Origin: Microbacterium sp. XT11
Lineage (GTDB): Bacteria; Actinomycetota; Actinomycetes; Actinomycetales; Microbacteriaceae
Reading direction: 5' to 3'
Assembly: GCF_001513675.1 (NCBI RefSeq)
Contig: NZ_CP013859.1
Location: forward strand, 1,179,081-1,243,080
Length of the DNA: 64,000 nucleotides
Each line of letters begins with the position of its first letter. Positions within the stretch are counted from its first letter, which is position 1. Made by a program: the position numbers and the translations under genes. Below, one piece after another: positions 44,258-53,989 of the stretch. A model generated the notes under the pieces. It was given only the letters and a program-made list of their open reading frames with translations, searched no databases and was not told the origin of the DNA.

Positions 44258-45919
44258 TCAGGCCTGCGTGAACCAGACCGCGGTGTCGACGGGGAGGGCG
44301 TCGCCCTCGAACGGCTGGCTGCGGACGATGACCGTGGCGCCCTCGGGCAGCGGCAGGGGCTCCGTGCCGAGGTTTGCGAGCACGTGCACGTCGCCGCGGC
44401 GGAAGGCCACGGCATCCGCCCCCGCGTCCTCCCAGACCAGCGAGCCGCTGCCGAAGCCGTAGCGTCGGCGCGTCGCGAGCAGCTCCTTGTACAGGGCCAG
44501 GGTCGAAGCGTCGTCAGCCGCCTCGACGTCGCGCGCATACTGCGCCCACTCGTCCGGCTGCGGCAGCCACGACTTGCCGGTCGCGTTGAAGCCGAACGCC
44601 GGGGCGTCCGCCTCCCACGGCAGCGGCACGCGGCATCCGTCGCGTCCGTACCGCTTGCCGTTCGTGCGGAACCACGTCGGGTCCTGGCGGAACTCGTCGG
44701 GGATCTCCATGGCCTCCGGCAGCCCGAGCTCCTCGCCCTGGTACAGGTACGCCGAGCCGGGGAGCGCGAGCATCAGGGTCGTCGCGGCGCGGGCGCGCGC
44801 GAGGCCGATCCTCGTGTCCGGCTTGTTCGGGGTCTTCGGCCCGATGCCCTCGCCCTGCGGGTTCTCCGCCGTCAGCGCGAGGCGCGACGCGTGCCGCACG
44901 ACGTCGTGGTTCGAGAGCACCCAGGTGCTGGGTGCACCCACGGCGCCGAACTCGTCGAGCGATTCGCGGATGACGTCGCGCAGCTCCTCCGCGTTCCACG
45001 GCGTCATCAGGTACGGGAAGTTGAAGGTCTGGTGCATCTCGTCGGGACGCACCCACAGCGCCGTCTTCTTCAGCGTCGGCAGCCATGCCTCGCCGCACAG
45101 GGCGCGGTCGCCGTCGTACTCGGCGAGCACCTTGTGCCAGTCGCGGTAGATGTCGTGCACCTCGTCCTGGCCCCAGTACGGCACGTTCTCCTCGCCGCCG
45201 CCCATGGAGTCGGCATCCGGCACCGGCGCGTAGTCGGGGAGCCCGGCCTGCTTGACCATGCCGTGCGCGACGTCGACCCGGAAGCCGTCGACCCCGCGGT
45301 CGAGCCAGAAACGCAGGATGCTGCGGAACTCCTCCTTGACCTCCTCGTTCGTCCAGTCGAAGTCGGGCTGCGTGGCATCGAAGATGTGCAGGTACCACTG
45401 GCCGGGCGTGCCATCGGCCTCGGTCACGCGCTCCCACATGCCGCCGCCGAACACCGATTCCCAGTTGTTCGGAGGAAGCTCGCCGTTCTCGCCGCGTCCG
45501 TCGCGGAACACGTACCGGGCGCGCTCGGGGCTGCCGGGGCCGGCCTTCAGCGCGGCCTGGAACCACGGATGCTGGTCGGACGAGTGGTTCGGAACGAGGT
45601 CGACGATCACGCGGATGCCGCGGGCGTGGGCCTGTGCGAGCATCTCGTCGAAGTCGGCGAGGGTTCCGAACAGCGGGTCGACGTCGCGGTAGTCGGCCAC
45701 GTCGTAGCCGGCGTCGCGCTGCGGGCTCGTCATGAACGGGCTCAGCCAGATCGCGTCGATGCCGAGGTCCTTCAAGGCGTCGAGGCGGCTGGTGATGCCG
45801 GGCAGGTCGCCCACACCGTCACCCGATGCATCGGCGAAGGAGCGGGGGTAGATCTGATAGATGACCGCGCTTCGCCACCACTCGGAACCGGGGGCTGCGA
45901 TCTGCTCAAGCTGTGCCAT
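44258..45919 (-). CDS. GH13 alpha-glucosidase
   Basis: A 553-residue alpha-amylase-family enzyme, (beta/alpha)8 barrel with domain B. Catalytic residues are nucleophile Asp216 in DGFRVDVAHGM, acid/base Glu277 in LCGEAWLP, and Asp339 in VLSNHDVVRH. The sequence YQIYPRSFADASGDGVGDLP near the N-terminus is typical of the oligo-1,6-glucosidase/alpha-glucosidase subfamily (GH13). There is no signal peptide, so it acts on imported maltose-type oligosaccharides or sucrose analogues. No transporter is adjacent. A LacI-type operator precedes it and a LacI gene follows. Confidence 0.94.
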   Translation of the reverse strand: MAQLEQIAAPGSEWWRSAVIYQIYPRSFADASGDGVGDLPGITSRLDALKDLGIDAIWLSPFMTSPQRDAGYDVADYRDVDPLFGTLADFDEMLAQAHARGIRVIVDLVPNHSSDQHPWFQAALKAGPGSPERARYVFRDGRGENGELPPNNWESVFGGGMWERVTEADGTPGQWYLHIFDATQPDFDWTNEEVKEEFRSILRFWLDRGVDGFRVDVAHGMVKQAGLPDYAPVPDADSMGGGEENVPYWGQDEVHDIYRDWHKVLAEYDGDRALCGEAWLPTLKKTALWVRPDEMHQTFNFPYLMTPWNAEELRDVIRESLDEFGAVGAPSTWVLSNHDVVRHASRLALTAENPQGEGIGPKTPNKPDTRIGLARARAATTLMLALPGSAYLYQGEELGLPEAMEIPDEFRQDPTWFRTNGKRYGRDGCRVPLPWEADAPAFGFNATGKSWLPQPDEWAQYARDVEAADDASTLALYKELLATRRRYGFGSGSLVWEDAGADAVAFRRGDVHVLANLGTEPLPLPEGATVIVRSQPFEGDALPVDTAVWFTQA

Positions 45920-45932
45920 GGGAACAGGCTAG

Positions 45933-45946
45933 TGCAAACGCTTACA
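45933..45946. promoter_or_regulatory. LacI-type operator of the alpha-glucosidase gene
   Basis: TGCAAACGCTTACA, a 14-bp near-palindrome with the central CG of LacI/GalR operators (consensus-like TGTAAACGTTTACA). It lies 14 bases upstream of the alpha-glucosidase start codon, where a bound repressor would block initiation. The neighbouring LacI gene product is the likely ligand. Confidence 0.75.
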
Positions 45947-46033
45947 GTCGTGCCAGAGCGCGAATCGAATCGGTTCGGATGGGCGTGTCGCGGTGTGCTG
46001 CGAGGGCGTGTTGCAGCTTCGGGTCGGCGCGAG

Positions 46034-46737
<704 letters not shown>

Positions 46738-46741
<4 letters not shown>

Positions 46742-46986
46742 TCCGCGACCTCGATGCCGACGACGTCCTCGATGACGGAGTTCGAGAGCACCTCGTCGGC
46801 GATGCGACGGGCCTCGGCGAGGACCTCGTCGGTGACCTCGCCGTCGACGGTGAGCTCGAAGCGCTTGCCGATGCGGACGTCGCTGAAGCCCTCGACGCCC
46901 AGGCGGGCGAAGGCGCCGGACACGGCCTTCCCCTGCGGGTCGAGCAGTTCGGGCTTGGGCATGACGTCGACGACGATGGTGGGCAT
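46738..46986 (-). CDS. purS: Phosphoribosylformylglycinamidine synthase subunit PurS
   Basis: An 82-residue Pur[21 protein letters not shown] at the start, then [20 protein letters not shown], the family's conserved core. PurS bridges PurL and PurQ in the three-part FGAM synthase. ATG 46986 follows a GGAG site; upstream in-frame sequence overlaps apt and is not coding. The stop overlaps purQ (ATGA). A possible -10 TAGACT lies at 47026-47031 on the same strand. Confidence 0.95.
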
Positions 46987-47147
46987 GAACGGCTCCGGAA
47001 GTCGCGGGCGGACGGGCGCTTCCAGTCTACCGGCACGCGCGACATCCCCGACGCGGCATCCGTCCGCGTGACGCGGCACCCTCGGTGGGCGGCGTCCGTG
47101 TGGCGACCCGGCATCCGCTGCCGACCGCCCACGCCCCGGGTTTCCGC

Positions 47148-47678
47148 TCAGGAGTGGAAGACCGTGTGGAGGTCGCCGATCGCGTCGCGACCTCCGAGGC
47201 CGTCGATCTCGAACAGCACCGAGATGCCGGTCACGTGGCTGCCGAGGCGCTCGACGAGTCGCCGACCGGCCGCGAGAGTTCCGCCGGTCGCGAGCACGTC
47301 GTCGATGAGCAGCACGCGCGACCCGGCCGGGAGGTCGTCGTGCATCTCGATGGTCGCGGTGCCGTACTCGAGCGCATAGTCGACGGATGCCGCGGGCCGG
47401 GGCAGCTTGCCCGCCTTGCGGATCGGGATGAGGCCCACCCCTGCGGCGATCGCCGCGGCACCGGCGAGGATGAACCCGCGCGCCTCGATGCCTGCGACCA
47501 CGTCGAACTGCCCTGCGAAGGGCTCGATGATCGCCTCGGTGGTGACGCGCAGCGCCTCGGCATCCGCCAGCAGCGGCGTGATGTCGCGGAAGACGATGTC
47601 CTTCTCGGGGTAGTCGGGGACGGAGCGGATCAGCGACTGAGCGCGGGCGAGAGCGGGAGAGAGTTCGGTGTCGGGCAT
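47148..47678 (-). CDS. apt: Adenine phosphoribosyltransferase
   Basis: A 176-residue APRT. The PRPP-binding motif LLIDDVLATGGT is at residues 123-134, and the family blocks FRDITPLLADAEALR and GIEARGFILAGAAA are present. It salvages adenine to AMP using PRPP. ATG 47678 is chosen (MPDTELSPALARAQSLIRSV); the upstream frame runs into the ceb promoter and is rejected. The 161-base gap to purS (46987-47147) contains a weak 8-bp inverted repeat (47085-47092 with 47125-47132) and the purS promoter. Confidence 0.96.
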   Translation of the reverse strand: MPDTELSPALARAQSLIRSVPDYPEKDIVFRDITPLLADAEALRVTTEAIIEPFAGQFDVVAGIEARGFILAGAAAIAAGVGLIPIRKAGKLPRPAASVDYALEYGTATIEMHDDLPAGSRVLLIDDVLATGGTLAAGRRLVERLGSHVTGISVLFEIDGLGGRDAIGDLHTVFHS

Positions 47679-47740
47679 CGGGCAAGGGTACTCGCCTCGG
47701 CTGTGAGGCCGTCGCGACCGTCCCGCATGCGCGCCGGGGC

Positions 47741-47797
47741 TTGACAGTTGTGGGAGCGCTCCCATAAGGTGCTCAACAGTGCGTGGGAGCGCTCCCA
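47741..47797 (+). promoter_or_regulatory. ceb promoter with two CebR operators
   Basis: A -35 TTGACA (47741-47746) and a -10 TAAGGT (47765-47770, 18-base spacing) are overlapped by TGGGAGCGCTCCCA at 47751-47764. A second identical 14-bp palindrome follows at 47784-47797. This sequence equals the CebR operator described for Streptomyces cellobiose/cellotriose uptake genes. One operator sits between -35 and -10, the other just past the start of transcription. The rest of the 232-base gap 47679-47910 has nothing else clear beyond a Cys/His-poor spacer and AGGAG before cebE. Confidence 0.92.
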
Positions 47798-47910
47798 TGT
47801 TCCGGCCGCTCGAACTGTTCGAACCGCTCGAACGGCTCAGCACCTGAGCGCGACCGCGCACGCACCACGAACCCGAGCACGACCCCACACCCACCACAAA
47901 GGAGTGAACT

Positions 47911-49224
47911 GTGAACACGCACGCTCGCCGTCGGATGCTGGTGACGGCATCCCTGGCCTCGGTCTCCGCCCTGGCGCTGGCCGGATGCTCCGCATCGACC
48001 GGATCGGCCGACGCCGGCGCCGGCTCCGACGAGAAGATCACACTGACGATCACCACGTTCGGCACGTTCGGCTACGACGACCTCTACGAGGAGTACGAGA
48101 AGGAGCACCCGAACATCACCATCGAGGCGACCAACATCGACACCGGCGGCAACGCCCGCACCGACGCGTTCACGAAGATCGCCGCCGGGAGCGGCCTCAG
48201 CGACATCGTTGCGATCGAAGAGGGCTGGCTCGGCGCGATCATGGACGTCTCCGACACCTTCGTCGACCTGCGCGACTACGGCATCGAAGACCGCAAGGAC
48301 GACTGGGTGGACTGGAAGTACGCCCAGGGCACGGATGCCGAGGGCCGTGTGATCGGCTACGGCACCGACATCGGTCCGACCGGCATCTGCTACAACCGTC
48401 CGGCGTTCGAGGCTGCCGGCCTGCCCAGCGACCGCGAGTCGGTGGCCGAACTGCTCAGCGGCGACTGGGAGCACTACTTCGAGGTCGGCCAGCAGTACAC
48501 CGACAAGACGGGCAAGGCCTGGTACGACCACTCCGGATTCGTCTGGAACTCGATGGTGAACCAGCTCGACGAGGGGTACTACACGGCCGACGGCGAGCTG
48601 AACGTCGAGGGCAACGCCGAGCTGAAGGCGCGCTTCGAGCTGCTGGGGGCGGCGACCGAGGGCGGCCAGTCCGCCGCGCAGTCCGCGTGGGACTGGAACG
48701 GCGGCAAGTCGTTCGTCGACGGCACGTTCGCGACGTTCGTGTGCCCTGGTTGGATGCTCGGGGTCGTGCAGGGACAGGTGGAGGCCGGCGGCGGAGACGC
48801 GTCGACGGGCTGGGACTTCGCCGACGTGTTCCCCGGCGGGGCTGCCAACTGGGGTGGCGCCTGGCTGTCGATCCCCGAGAGCTCCGCGCACAAGAAGGAG
48901 GCGGCGGCGCTCGCCGACTGGCTGACGCAGCCGGAGCAGCAGGTGAAGCAGTCGGCCGCGGCCGGCAACTTCCCCTCGACGGTGAAGGCTCAGGAGACGC
49001 TGGCCGCCGAGGCCACGCCGAACGAGTTCTTCAACGGCGCGCCGACCGGCGCCATCCTCGCCGAGCGGGCGCAGGGCGTGGTGGCGCAGTTCAAGGGAGC
49101 CGACGACTCGGTCATCCAGGAGAACGTGTTCGGCCCGGCGCTCAGCGCGCTCGATCGCGGTGAGACCGACACGCAGGGCGCCTGGAAGCAGGCTCTCGAG
49201 CTGCTGGACGACCTGGTCGGCTGA
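47911..49224 (+). CDS. cebE: Cellobiose/cello-oligosaccharide-binding lipoprotein CebE
   Basis: A 437-residue family-1 sugar-binding lipoprotein, with an Arg-rich (RRR) signal peptide and lipobox ALAGC (Cys26). Mature features are LTITTFGTFGYDDLYEEYEK, LSDIVAIEEGWLGAIMDVSD and YGTDIGPTGICYN. CebE binds cellobiose or cellotriose outside the membrane. Assignment rests on the CebR operators upstream and on the downstream order permease-permease-GH1-LacI, which matches the Streptomyces ceb locus. AAAGGAG precedes the GTG/ATG region; ATG... the translation begins at GTG 47911. Confidence 0.92.
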   Translation: MNTHARRRMLVTASLASVSALALAGCSASTGSADAGAGSDEKITLTITTFGTFGYDDLYEEYEKEHPNITIEATNIDTGGNARTDAFTKIAAGSGLSDIVAIEEGWLGAIMDVSDTFVDLRDYGIEDRKDDWVDWKYAQGTDAEGRVIGYGTDIGPTGICYNRPAFEAAGLPSDRESVAELLSGDWEHYFEVGQQYTDKTGKAWYDHSGFVWNSMVNQLDEGYYTADGELNVEGNAELKARFELLGAATEGGQSAAQSAWDWNGGKSFVDGTFATFVCPGWMLGVVQGQVEAGGGDASTGWDFADVFPGGAANWGGAWLSIPESSAHKKEAAALADWLTQPEQQVKQSAAAGNFPSTVKAQETLAAEATPNEFFNGAPTGAILAERAQGVVAQFKGADDSVIQENVFGPALSALDRGETDTQGAWKQALELLDDLVG

Positions 49225-49239
49225 CCGTCACCTCGCGCC

Positions 49240-49298
49240 TTCCGGTCGCAGTTCCCGCCGTCTCGGCACCTCCGCAGCTGCGGGAACTGCGACCGGAA
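49240..49298. repeat. Hairpin between cebE and cebF
   Basis: A perfect 18-bp inverted repeat (TTCCGGTCGCAGTTCCCG at 49240-49257, complement 49281-49298) with a 23-base loop. It starts 16 bases after the cebE stop. It probably stabilises the cebE mRNA or attenuates transcription so that binding protein exceeds permease. Confidence 0.9.
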
Positions 49299-49327
49299 CA
49301 GCGCCCGACCCTCCGACGGGAGACCTC

Positions 49328-50392
49328 ATGACCCTCACTGCTCAGCGCGAGGAGCGCGAGGAGCGCGCGGCAGCGGCATCCGTGCGGAAGGATGCCGTGC
49401 CGGAGCGCTCGTGGCGCCACCGGCTGTCGCGGTTCGACCAGAACGCCTCGCCGTACTTCTACGTCTCGCCGTTCTTCCTGCTGTTCGGCCTGGTCGGGCT
49501 GTTCCCGCTGGCGTACACGGTCTACGTCGCCGTGCACGACTGGGATCTGCTCAAGGGCGAGGGCGGCTTCGTCGGCATCGACAACTTCGTCGAGATCCTC
49601 GGCGACGCCATGTTCTGGAACTCGATCGGCAACACGCTGAGCATCTTCGTGCTCTCCGCCGTGCCGCAGCTGGCGATGGCACTGCTCATCGCGTATCTGC
49701 TCGACCGCGGCCTGCGGGCGCCGACCTTCTGGCGCATGAGCGTGCTCATCCCCTACGTCGTCACTCCGGTGGCGGTGGCGATCATCTTCTCCAGCGTGTT
49801 CAACGAGGCGGACGGCCTGGCCAACAACCTCCTCAACCTCATCGGCATCGCCGATCAGGAGTGGAAGCACAACACCTTCCTCTCGCACATCGCGATCGCG
49901 ATCATGGTCAACTTCCGCTGGACCGGTTACAACGCGCTCATCCTCCTCGCCGCGATGCAGGCCGTGCCGCGTGACCTGTACGAGTCGGCCGCGCTCGACG
50001 GCGCCGGCTCCGTGCGTCGCTTCTTCTCCATCACCATCCCCTCGATCCGTCCGACCCTCATCTTCGTCATCATCACGGCCACGATCGGCGGCTTGCAGAT
50101 CTTCGCGGAGCCGCGCCTGTTCGACGTCTCCACCGCCGGGGGCATCGGCGGAAGCGACCGGCAGTTCCAGACCACCGTGCTCTTCCTCTGGGAACTGGCC
50201 TTCTTCCGCAGGAACCTCGGCGAGGCATCCGCCGTCGCGATCCTGCTCTTCGCGCTGATCGTCGGCATCGGCGTGATCAACTTCCTCATCTCGCGCCGGA
50301 TCGCCACCGGCGACGCCCCGCGCTCGCGCGTCGCCCGCCGTCGGCGTGACCGCACCGAATCCGCAGCGACCACGACAGGAGCCGACCGATGA
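49328..50392 (+). CDS. cebF: Cellobiose ABC transporter permease CebF
   Basis: A 354-residue MalF-type permease with six membrane helices after a 45-residue charged cytoplasmic N-terminus (REEREERAAAASVRKDAVPE). The conserved EAA loop is YESAALDGAGSVRRFFSITI. ATG 49328 has GGGAGAC upstream; the open frame further upstream lies over cebE and is rejected. The C-terminus is an Arg-rich tail. The stop overlaps the cebG start (ATGA). Confidence 0.93.
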   Translation: MTLTAQREEREERAAAASVRKDAVPERSWRHRLSRFDQNASPYFYVSPFFLLFGLVGLFPLAYTVYVAVHDWDLLKGEGGFVGIDNFVEILGDAMFWNSIGNTLSIFVLSAVPQLAMALLIAYLLDRGLRAPTFWRMSVLIPYVVTPVAVAIIFSSVFNEADGLANNLLNLIGIADQEWKHNTFLSHIAIAIMVNFRWTGYNALILLAAMQAVPRDLYESAALDGAGSVRRFFSITIPSIRPTLIFVIITATIGGLQIFAEPRLFDVSTAGGIGGSDRQFQTTVLFLWELAFFRRNLGEASAVAILLFALIVGIGVINFLISRRIATGDAPRSRVARRRRDRTESAATTTGADR

Positions 50393-51270
50393 CCGCAACG
50401 CAGGCGCTGAGCGTGCCGGAGCGCATCCGCCGGCGCAGCGCGGGGACGGCAGGCATCGGCAGCCGTCCCGGCTTCCTCACCTACGGGCTGCTGGCCGCCT
50501 TCATCATCGGCAGCGTCTATCCGCTGTGGTGGTCGTTCGTCGTCGCCAGCGGCACGAACGCCACACGGGGCGAGACGCTGCCGCTCATCCCCGGAGGCAA
50601 CTTCGTCGCCAACGCCGCGCGAGTGCTCGACGCGATCCCGTTCTGGCTCGCCCTGGGCAACTCGCTCATCGTGTCGGCGGTCATCACGGTATCGGTGGTG
50701 ACCTTCTCGACCCTCGCAGGGTACGCCTTCGCCAAGCTGCGGTTCCGTGGTCGAGACGGTCTCATGGTGTTCGTCATCGCGACCATGGCGATCCCCACGC
50801 AGCTGGGCATCATCCCGCTGTTCATGGTCATGCGCGAGTTCGGCTGGACCGGATCGATCGGCGCGGTCATCGTGCCCACGCTGGTCACCGCGTTCGGCGT
50901 GTTCTTCATGCGCCAGTACCTCGTCGGCGTGATCCCCGACGAGCTCATCGAAGCCGCCCGCATGGACGGGGCGAACCAGTTCCGCACCTTCCTCACCGTC
51001 GGGCTGCCGGCCGCCCGTCCGGCGATGGCGATCCTCGGCCTGTTCACGTTCATGACGGCGTGGACCGACTACCTGTGGCCGCTCATCGTGCTCTCACCTC
51101 AGAACCCCACTCTGCAGACGGCGCTCAGCCAGCTGCAGTCGGGCTATTACATCGACTACTCGATCGTGCTCGCCGGAGCGATCCTGGCCACACTGCCTCT
51201 GCTGCTGCTGTTCGCCGTGGCAGGCAAGCAGCTGGTCAGTGGCATCATGGCGGGCGCGGTGAAAGGATGA
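50389..51270 (+). CDS. cebG: Cellobiose ABC transporter permease CebG
   Basis: A 293-residue MalG-type permease with six membrane helices and the EAA loop DELIEAARMDGANQFRTFLT. It pairs with CebF. No ATPase gene is present in the operon; in Streptomyces the shared ATPase MsiK energises several such transporters, so an MsiK homologue elsewhere is expected. The stop overlaps bglC (ATGA). Confidence 0.94.
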   Translation: MTATQALSVPERIRRRSAGTAGIGSRPGFLTYGLLAAFIIGSVYPLWWSFVVASGTNATRGETLPLIPGGNFVANAARVLDAIPFWLALGNSLIVSAVITVSVVTFSTLAGYAFAKLRFRGRDGLMVFVIATMAIPTQLGIIPLFMVMREFGWTGSIGAVIVPTLVTAFGVFFMRQYLVGVIPDELIEAARMDGANQFRTFLTVGLPAARPAMAILGLFTFMTAWTDYLWPLIVLSPQNPTLQTALSQLQSGYYIDYSIVLAGAILATLPLLLLFAVAGKQLVSGIMAGAVKG

Positions 51271-52700
51271 CCTCCATGACCCCACGACCCTTTCCGCACG
51301 ACTTCCTCTTCGGCGTGGCGACCGCGGCCTATCAGATCGAAGGCGCCGCGTTCGAGGACGGGCGGACGGCGTCGATCTGGGACGCCTTCACGAGGGTGCC
51401 GGGTGCGGTGGTGAACGGCGACAACGCCGATGTGGCGTGCGACCACTATCACCGCTACCGCGACGACGTCGCGCTCATGAAGGACCTCGGTCTGCAGACC
51501 TACCGCTTCTCGACGTCGTGGTCGCGCGTGCGGCCCGACGGCGGTGCGGTGAATCGCGCGGGCGTCGACTTCTACAGCAGGCTGGTCGACGAGCTGCTCG
51601 ACGCCGGCATCCTGCCATGGCTCACCCTCTACCACTGGGACATGCCGCAGGCGCTGCAGGATGCCGGAGGCTGGACGAACCGCGATACCGTCGAGCGCTT
51701 CGTCGAGTACGCGGGCACCGTGCACGACGCTCTCGGCGACCGCGTGGGCGTGTGGACGACGCTGAACGAGCCGTGGTGCGCCTCGTTCCTCTCGTATACG
51801 GGCGGGGAGCACGCGCCGGGGCACACGAGCATCGCCGAGGGGCTGCTGGCCTCGCACCACCTGCTGCTCGCACACGGACGCACCGTTGAGGAGCTGCGCT
51901 CGCGGGATGCGAACCTGAACCTCGGCATCACCTTGAACCACACGGTCGCCGACCCCGCCGACCCGCAGAACCCCGCCGACGTCGACGCCGCGCGCCGTGT
52001 CGACGGGCAGTTCAACCGCTGGTTCCTCGACCCGATCTACCGCGGGGCGTACCCGGCCGACATCGTCGAGGACATCAGGGCTGTCGATCCCGAGGCCGTC
52101 TCGCTCTTCGAGTCGGCGATCCACGAGGGCGACCTCGCCGCGATCTCGGCGCGCATCGACACGCACGGGGTGAACTATTACCACGGCGACCTCGTGGCGG
52201 GGAGCGCACCCGCCGACGCGCCGGTGTCTGGCGGGCCGGCGACAGCGCGCCCCGGCCGCAGCCCGTACCCGTCGGATGCCGGCATCCACTCGGTCGAGCG
52301 GGGTCTGCCGCGCACCGCCCAGAACTGGGAAGTGCAGCCCGAGGGGCTGACGCGTCTGCTGCGGCGCGTGTGGGAGGAGTATGCCCGACCGGCCGGCACG
52401 ATGCTGTCGGTCACCGAGAACGGAGCCGCCTACGACGACGTCGTCGGCGACGACGGGCTGGTGCACGATGACGACCGCACCAGGTTCCTTCGTCTGCACC
52501 TGGATGCCGTGCTCGACGCGGTGGAGTCCGGCGTCGACGTGCGCGGCTACTTCTACTGGTCGCTGCTCGACAACTTCGAGTGGGCGTGGGGCTACGACAA
52601 GCGGTTCGGACTCGTGCGCGTCGACTACGACACCCAGGAGCGCACCGTGAAGGACTCCGGTCGCGAGTACGCTCGGATCATCGCGGCGCGCGCCCTCTGA
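51267..52700 (+). CDS. bglC: GH1 beta-glucosidase BglC
   Basis: A 477-residue glycoside hydrolase family 1 enzyme. The N-terminal signature FLFGVATAAYQIEGA is present, acid/base Glu168 sits in TLNEPW and nucleophile Glu384 in SVTENGAAY. WSLLDNFEWAWGYDKRFGLV is the family's aglycone-site block. It is cytoplasmic and hydrolyses imported cellobiose to glucose. ATG 51267 overlaps the cebG stop; ATG 51276 is an alternative. It is the fourth gene of the ceb operon. Confidence 0.95.
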   Translation: MTSMTPRPFPHDFLFGVATAAYQIEGAAFEDGRTASIWDAFTRVPGAVVNGDNADVACDHYHRYRDDVALMKDLGLQTYRFSTSWSRVRPDGGAVNRAGVDFYSRLVDELLDAGILPWLTLYHWDMPQALQDAGGWTNRDTVERFVEYAGTVHDALGDRVGVWTTLNEPWCASFLSYTGGEHAPGHTSIAEGLLASHHLLLAHGRTVEELRSRDANLNLGITLNHTVADPADPQNPADVDAARRVDGQFNRWFLDPIYRGAYPADIVEDIRAVDPEAVSLFESAIHEGDLAAISARIDTHGVNYYHGDLVAGSAPADAPVSGGPATARPGRSPYPSDAGIHSVERGLPRTAQNWEVQPEGLTRLLRRVWEEYARPAGTMLSVTENGAAYDDVVGDDGLVHDDDRTRFLRLHLDAVLDAVESGVDVRGYFYWSLLDNFEWAWGYDKRFGLVRVDYDTQERTVKDSGREYARIIAARAL

Positions 52701-52788
52701 CGTCGGAGCACCCCGGGGAGCGCGACGCTGAGCGCGTCGGCGGCTGTGCCCGGCGCGAGGTCTGCGCGGACGACGTCGAGGAGCTCTC

Positions 52789-53781
52789 ATGACCAGGACG
52801 ACCATCGAGGAGGTGGCCGCTGCCGCCGGCGTCTCGCGGTCGACGGTCTCGCGCGTCGTCAACGGCTCGACCGCGGTGAGCCCCGAGGCGCTCGACGCCG
52901 TGCGGGCAGCGATCGCCCGGCTCAACTACGTGCCCAACAGGGCGGCGCGCTCGCTCGCCTCGCGGCAGACGCACGCCATCGCGCTGATCGTGCCCGAAGA
53001 CACCACGCGCTTCTTCGGCGATCCGTTCTTCGCGGCGATCGTCGCGGGCATCACCGGTGCGCTCGCCGGGTCCGACTACCTGCTCAACCTGCTGATCGCG
53101 AGCGAGGACCCCGGCGACAAGATGGGCGCCTTCGTGCGCAACGGCGGCGTCGACGGGGCGCTCATCGTCTCGCACCACACGAGCGACGCGTACATCGACA
53201 GCATCGCCGAAGCCGTGCCGACGGTCTTCGGCGGACGGCCCGTGCACGAGCGCGACTCCGACTACGTGGTCGACGTCGACAACGTCGAAGGTGCCAAGAC
53301 GGCGACCAGGCGGCTCATCGAGATCGGGCGCACACGCATCGCCACCGTGACCGGACCGCTGACGATGCTCGCCGCCGGCGATCGCCTGCAGGGTTTCCGA
53401 TCGGCGATGGCGGATGCCGGTCTCGAGCCCTTCGCAGTGGAGGCGGGAGACTACGGCGAAGCCGGAGGCGCCGAGGCGGCGCGCCGCATCCTCGCCGCGG
53501 GGACTCCCGACGCGATCTTCGTCGCCAGCGACCTCATGGCCCGAGGCGCCATCGGGGTGCTGCGCCGGGCCGGCATCCGCGTGCCCGACGACGTGGCGAT
53601 CGTGGGCTATGACGACTCCGCGGTCGCCCTCACCACGGACCCGCCGCTGACCACGGTGCGCCAGCCGATGTACAAGCAGGGCGAGACGATGGCCGAGGTT
53701 CTGCTCGCCCATCTCGCCGGCGGCACCCCCGAGCGCACGACGATCCTGCCCACCGAGCTCGTGGTGCGCGAGTCGGCCTGA
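52789..53781 (+). CDS. cebR: LacI-family repressor CebR
   Basis: A 330-residue LacI-type regulator: HTH TIEEVAAAAGVSRSTVSRVV followed by the hinge NRAARSLASRQTHAIALIVP, then an effector domain ending in RQPMYKQGETMAEVLLAHLA. In Streptomyces CebR binds TGGGAGCGCTCCCA and is released by cellobiose or cellotriose. Two perfect copies of that site precede cebE here. The gene is 88 bases downstream of bglC on the same strand, so it may be co-transcribed. AGGAGCT precedes the ATG. Confidence 0.92.
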   Translation: MTRTTIEEVAAAAGVSRSTVSRVVNGSTAVSPEALDAVRAAIARLNYVPNRAARSLASRQTHAIALIVPEDTTRFFGDPFFAAIVAGITGALAGSDYLLNLLIASEDPGDKMGAFVRNGGVDGALIVSHHTSDAYIDSIAEAVPTVFGGRPVHERDSDYVVDVDNVEGAKTATRRLIEIGRTRIATVTGPLTMLAAGDRLQGFRSAMADAGLEPFAVEAGDYGEAGGAEAARRILAAGTPDAIFVASDLMARGAIGVLRRAGIRVPDDVAIVGYDDSAVALTTDPPLTTVRQPMYKQGETMAEVLLAHLAGGTPERTTILPTELVVRESA

Positions 53782-53822
53782 ACCGGGCGTCGGCGCGCGT
53801 CGCCGACTCCGGGGATGAACAC

Positions 53823-53861
53823 GGACGCGGGCCTGGCGCCCCTCCAGGCAGGCCCGCATCC
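53823..53861. terminator. Probable terminator hairpin after cebR
   Basis: Arms GGACGCGGGCCTG (53823-53835) and CAGGCCCGCATCC (53849-53861) pair over 13 positions with one wobble and a 13-base loop. It starts 41 bases after the cebR stop. No T-tract follows, so efficiency is uncertain. Confidence 0.55.
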
Positions 53862-53989
53862 GTGGGTCTCGGGGCGGCCTGCGAGGAGCCGCGGGATGTG
53901 GAGATTGAATGAGTGTTCAGTGATTAATCTATAGGGAGATGGGGCCGTCACGGAAGGCAGCCGTCTTCGCAGCCCAGGGAGGATGCCGC

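Noticed and set aside
53904..53931. TetR operator in the AT-rich leader before 53990
   Set aside because: Only a weak, interrupted dyad is visible (TGAA...TTCA); not distinct enough to call.
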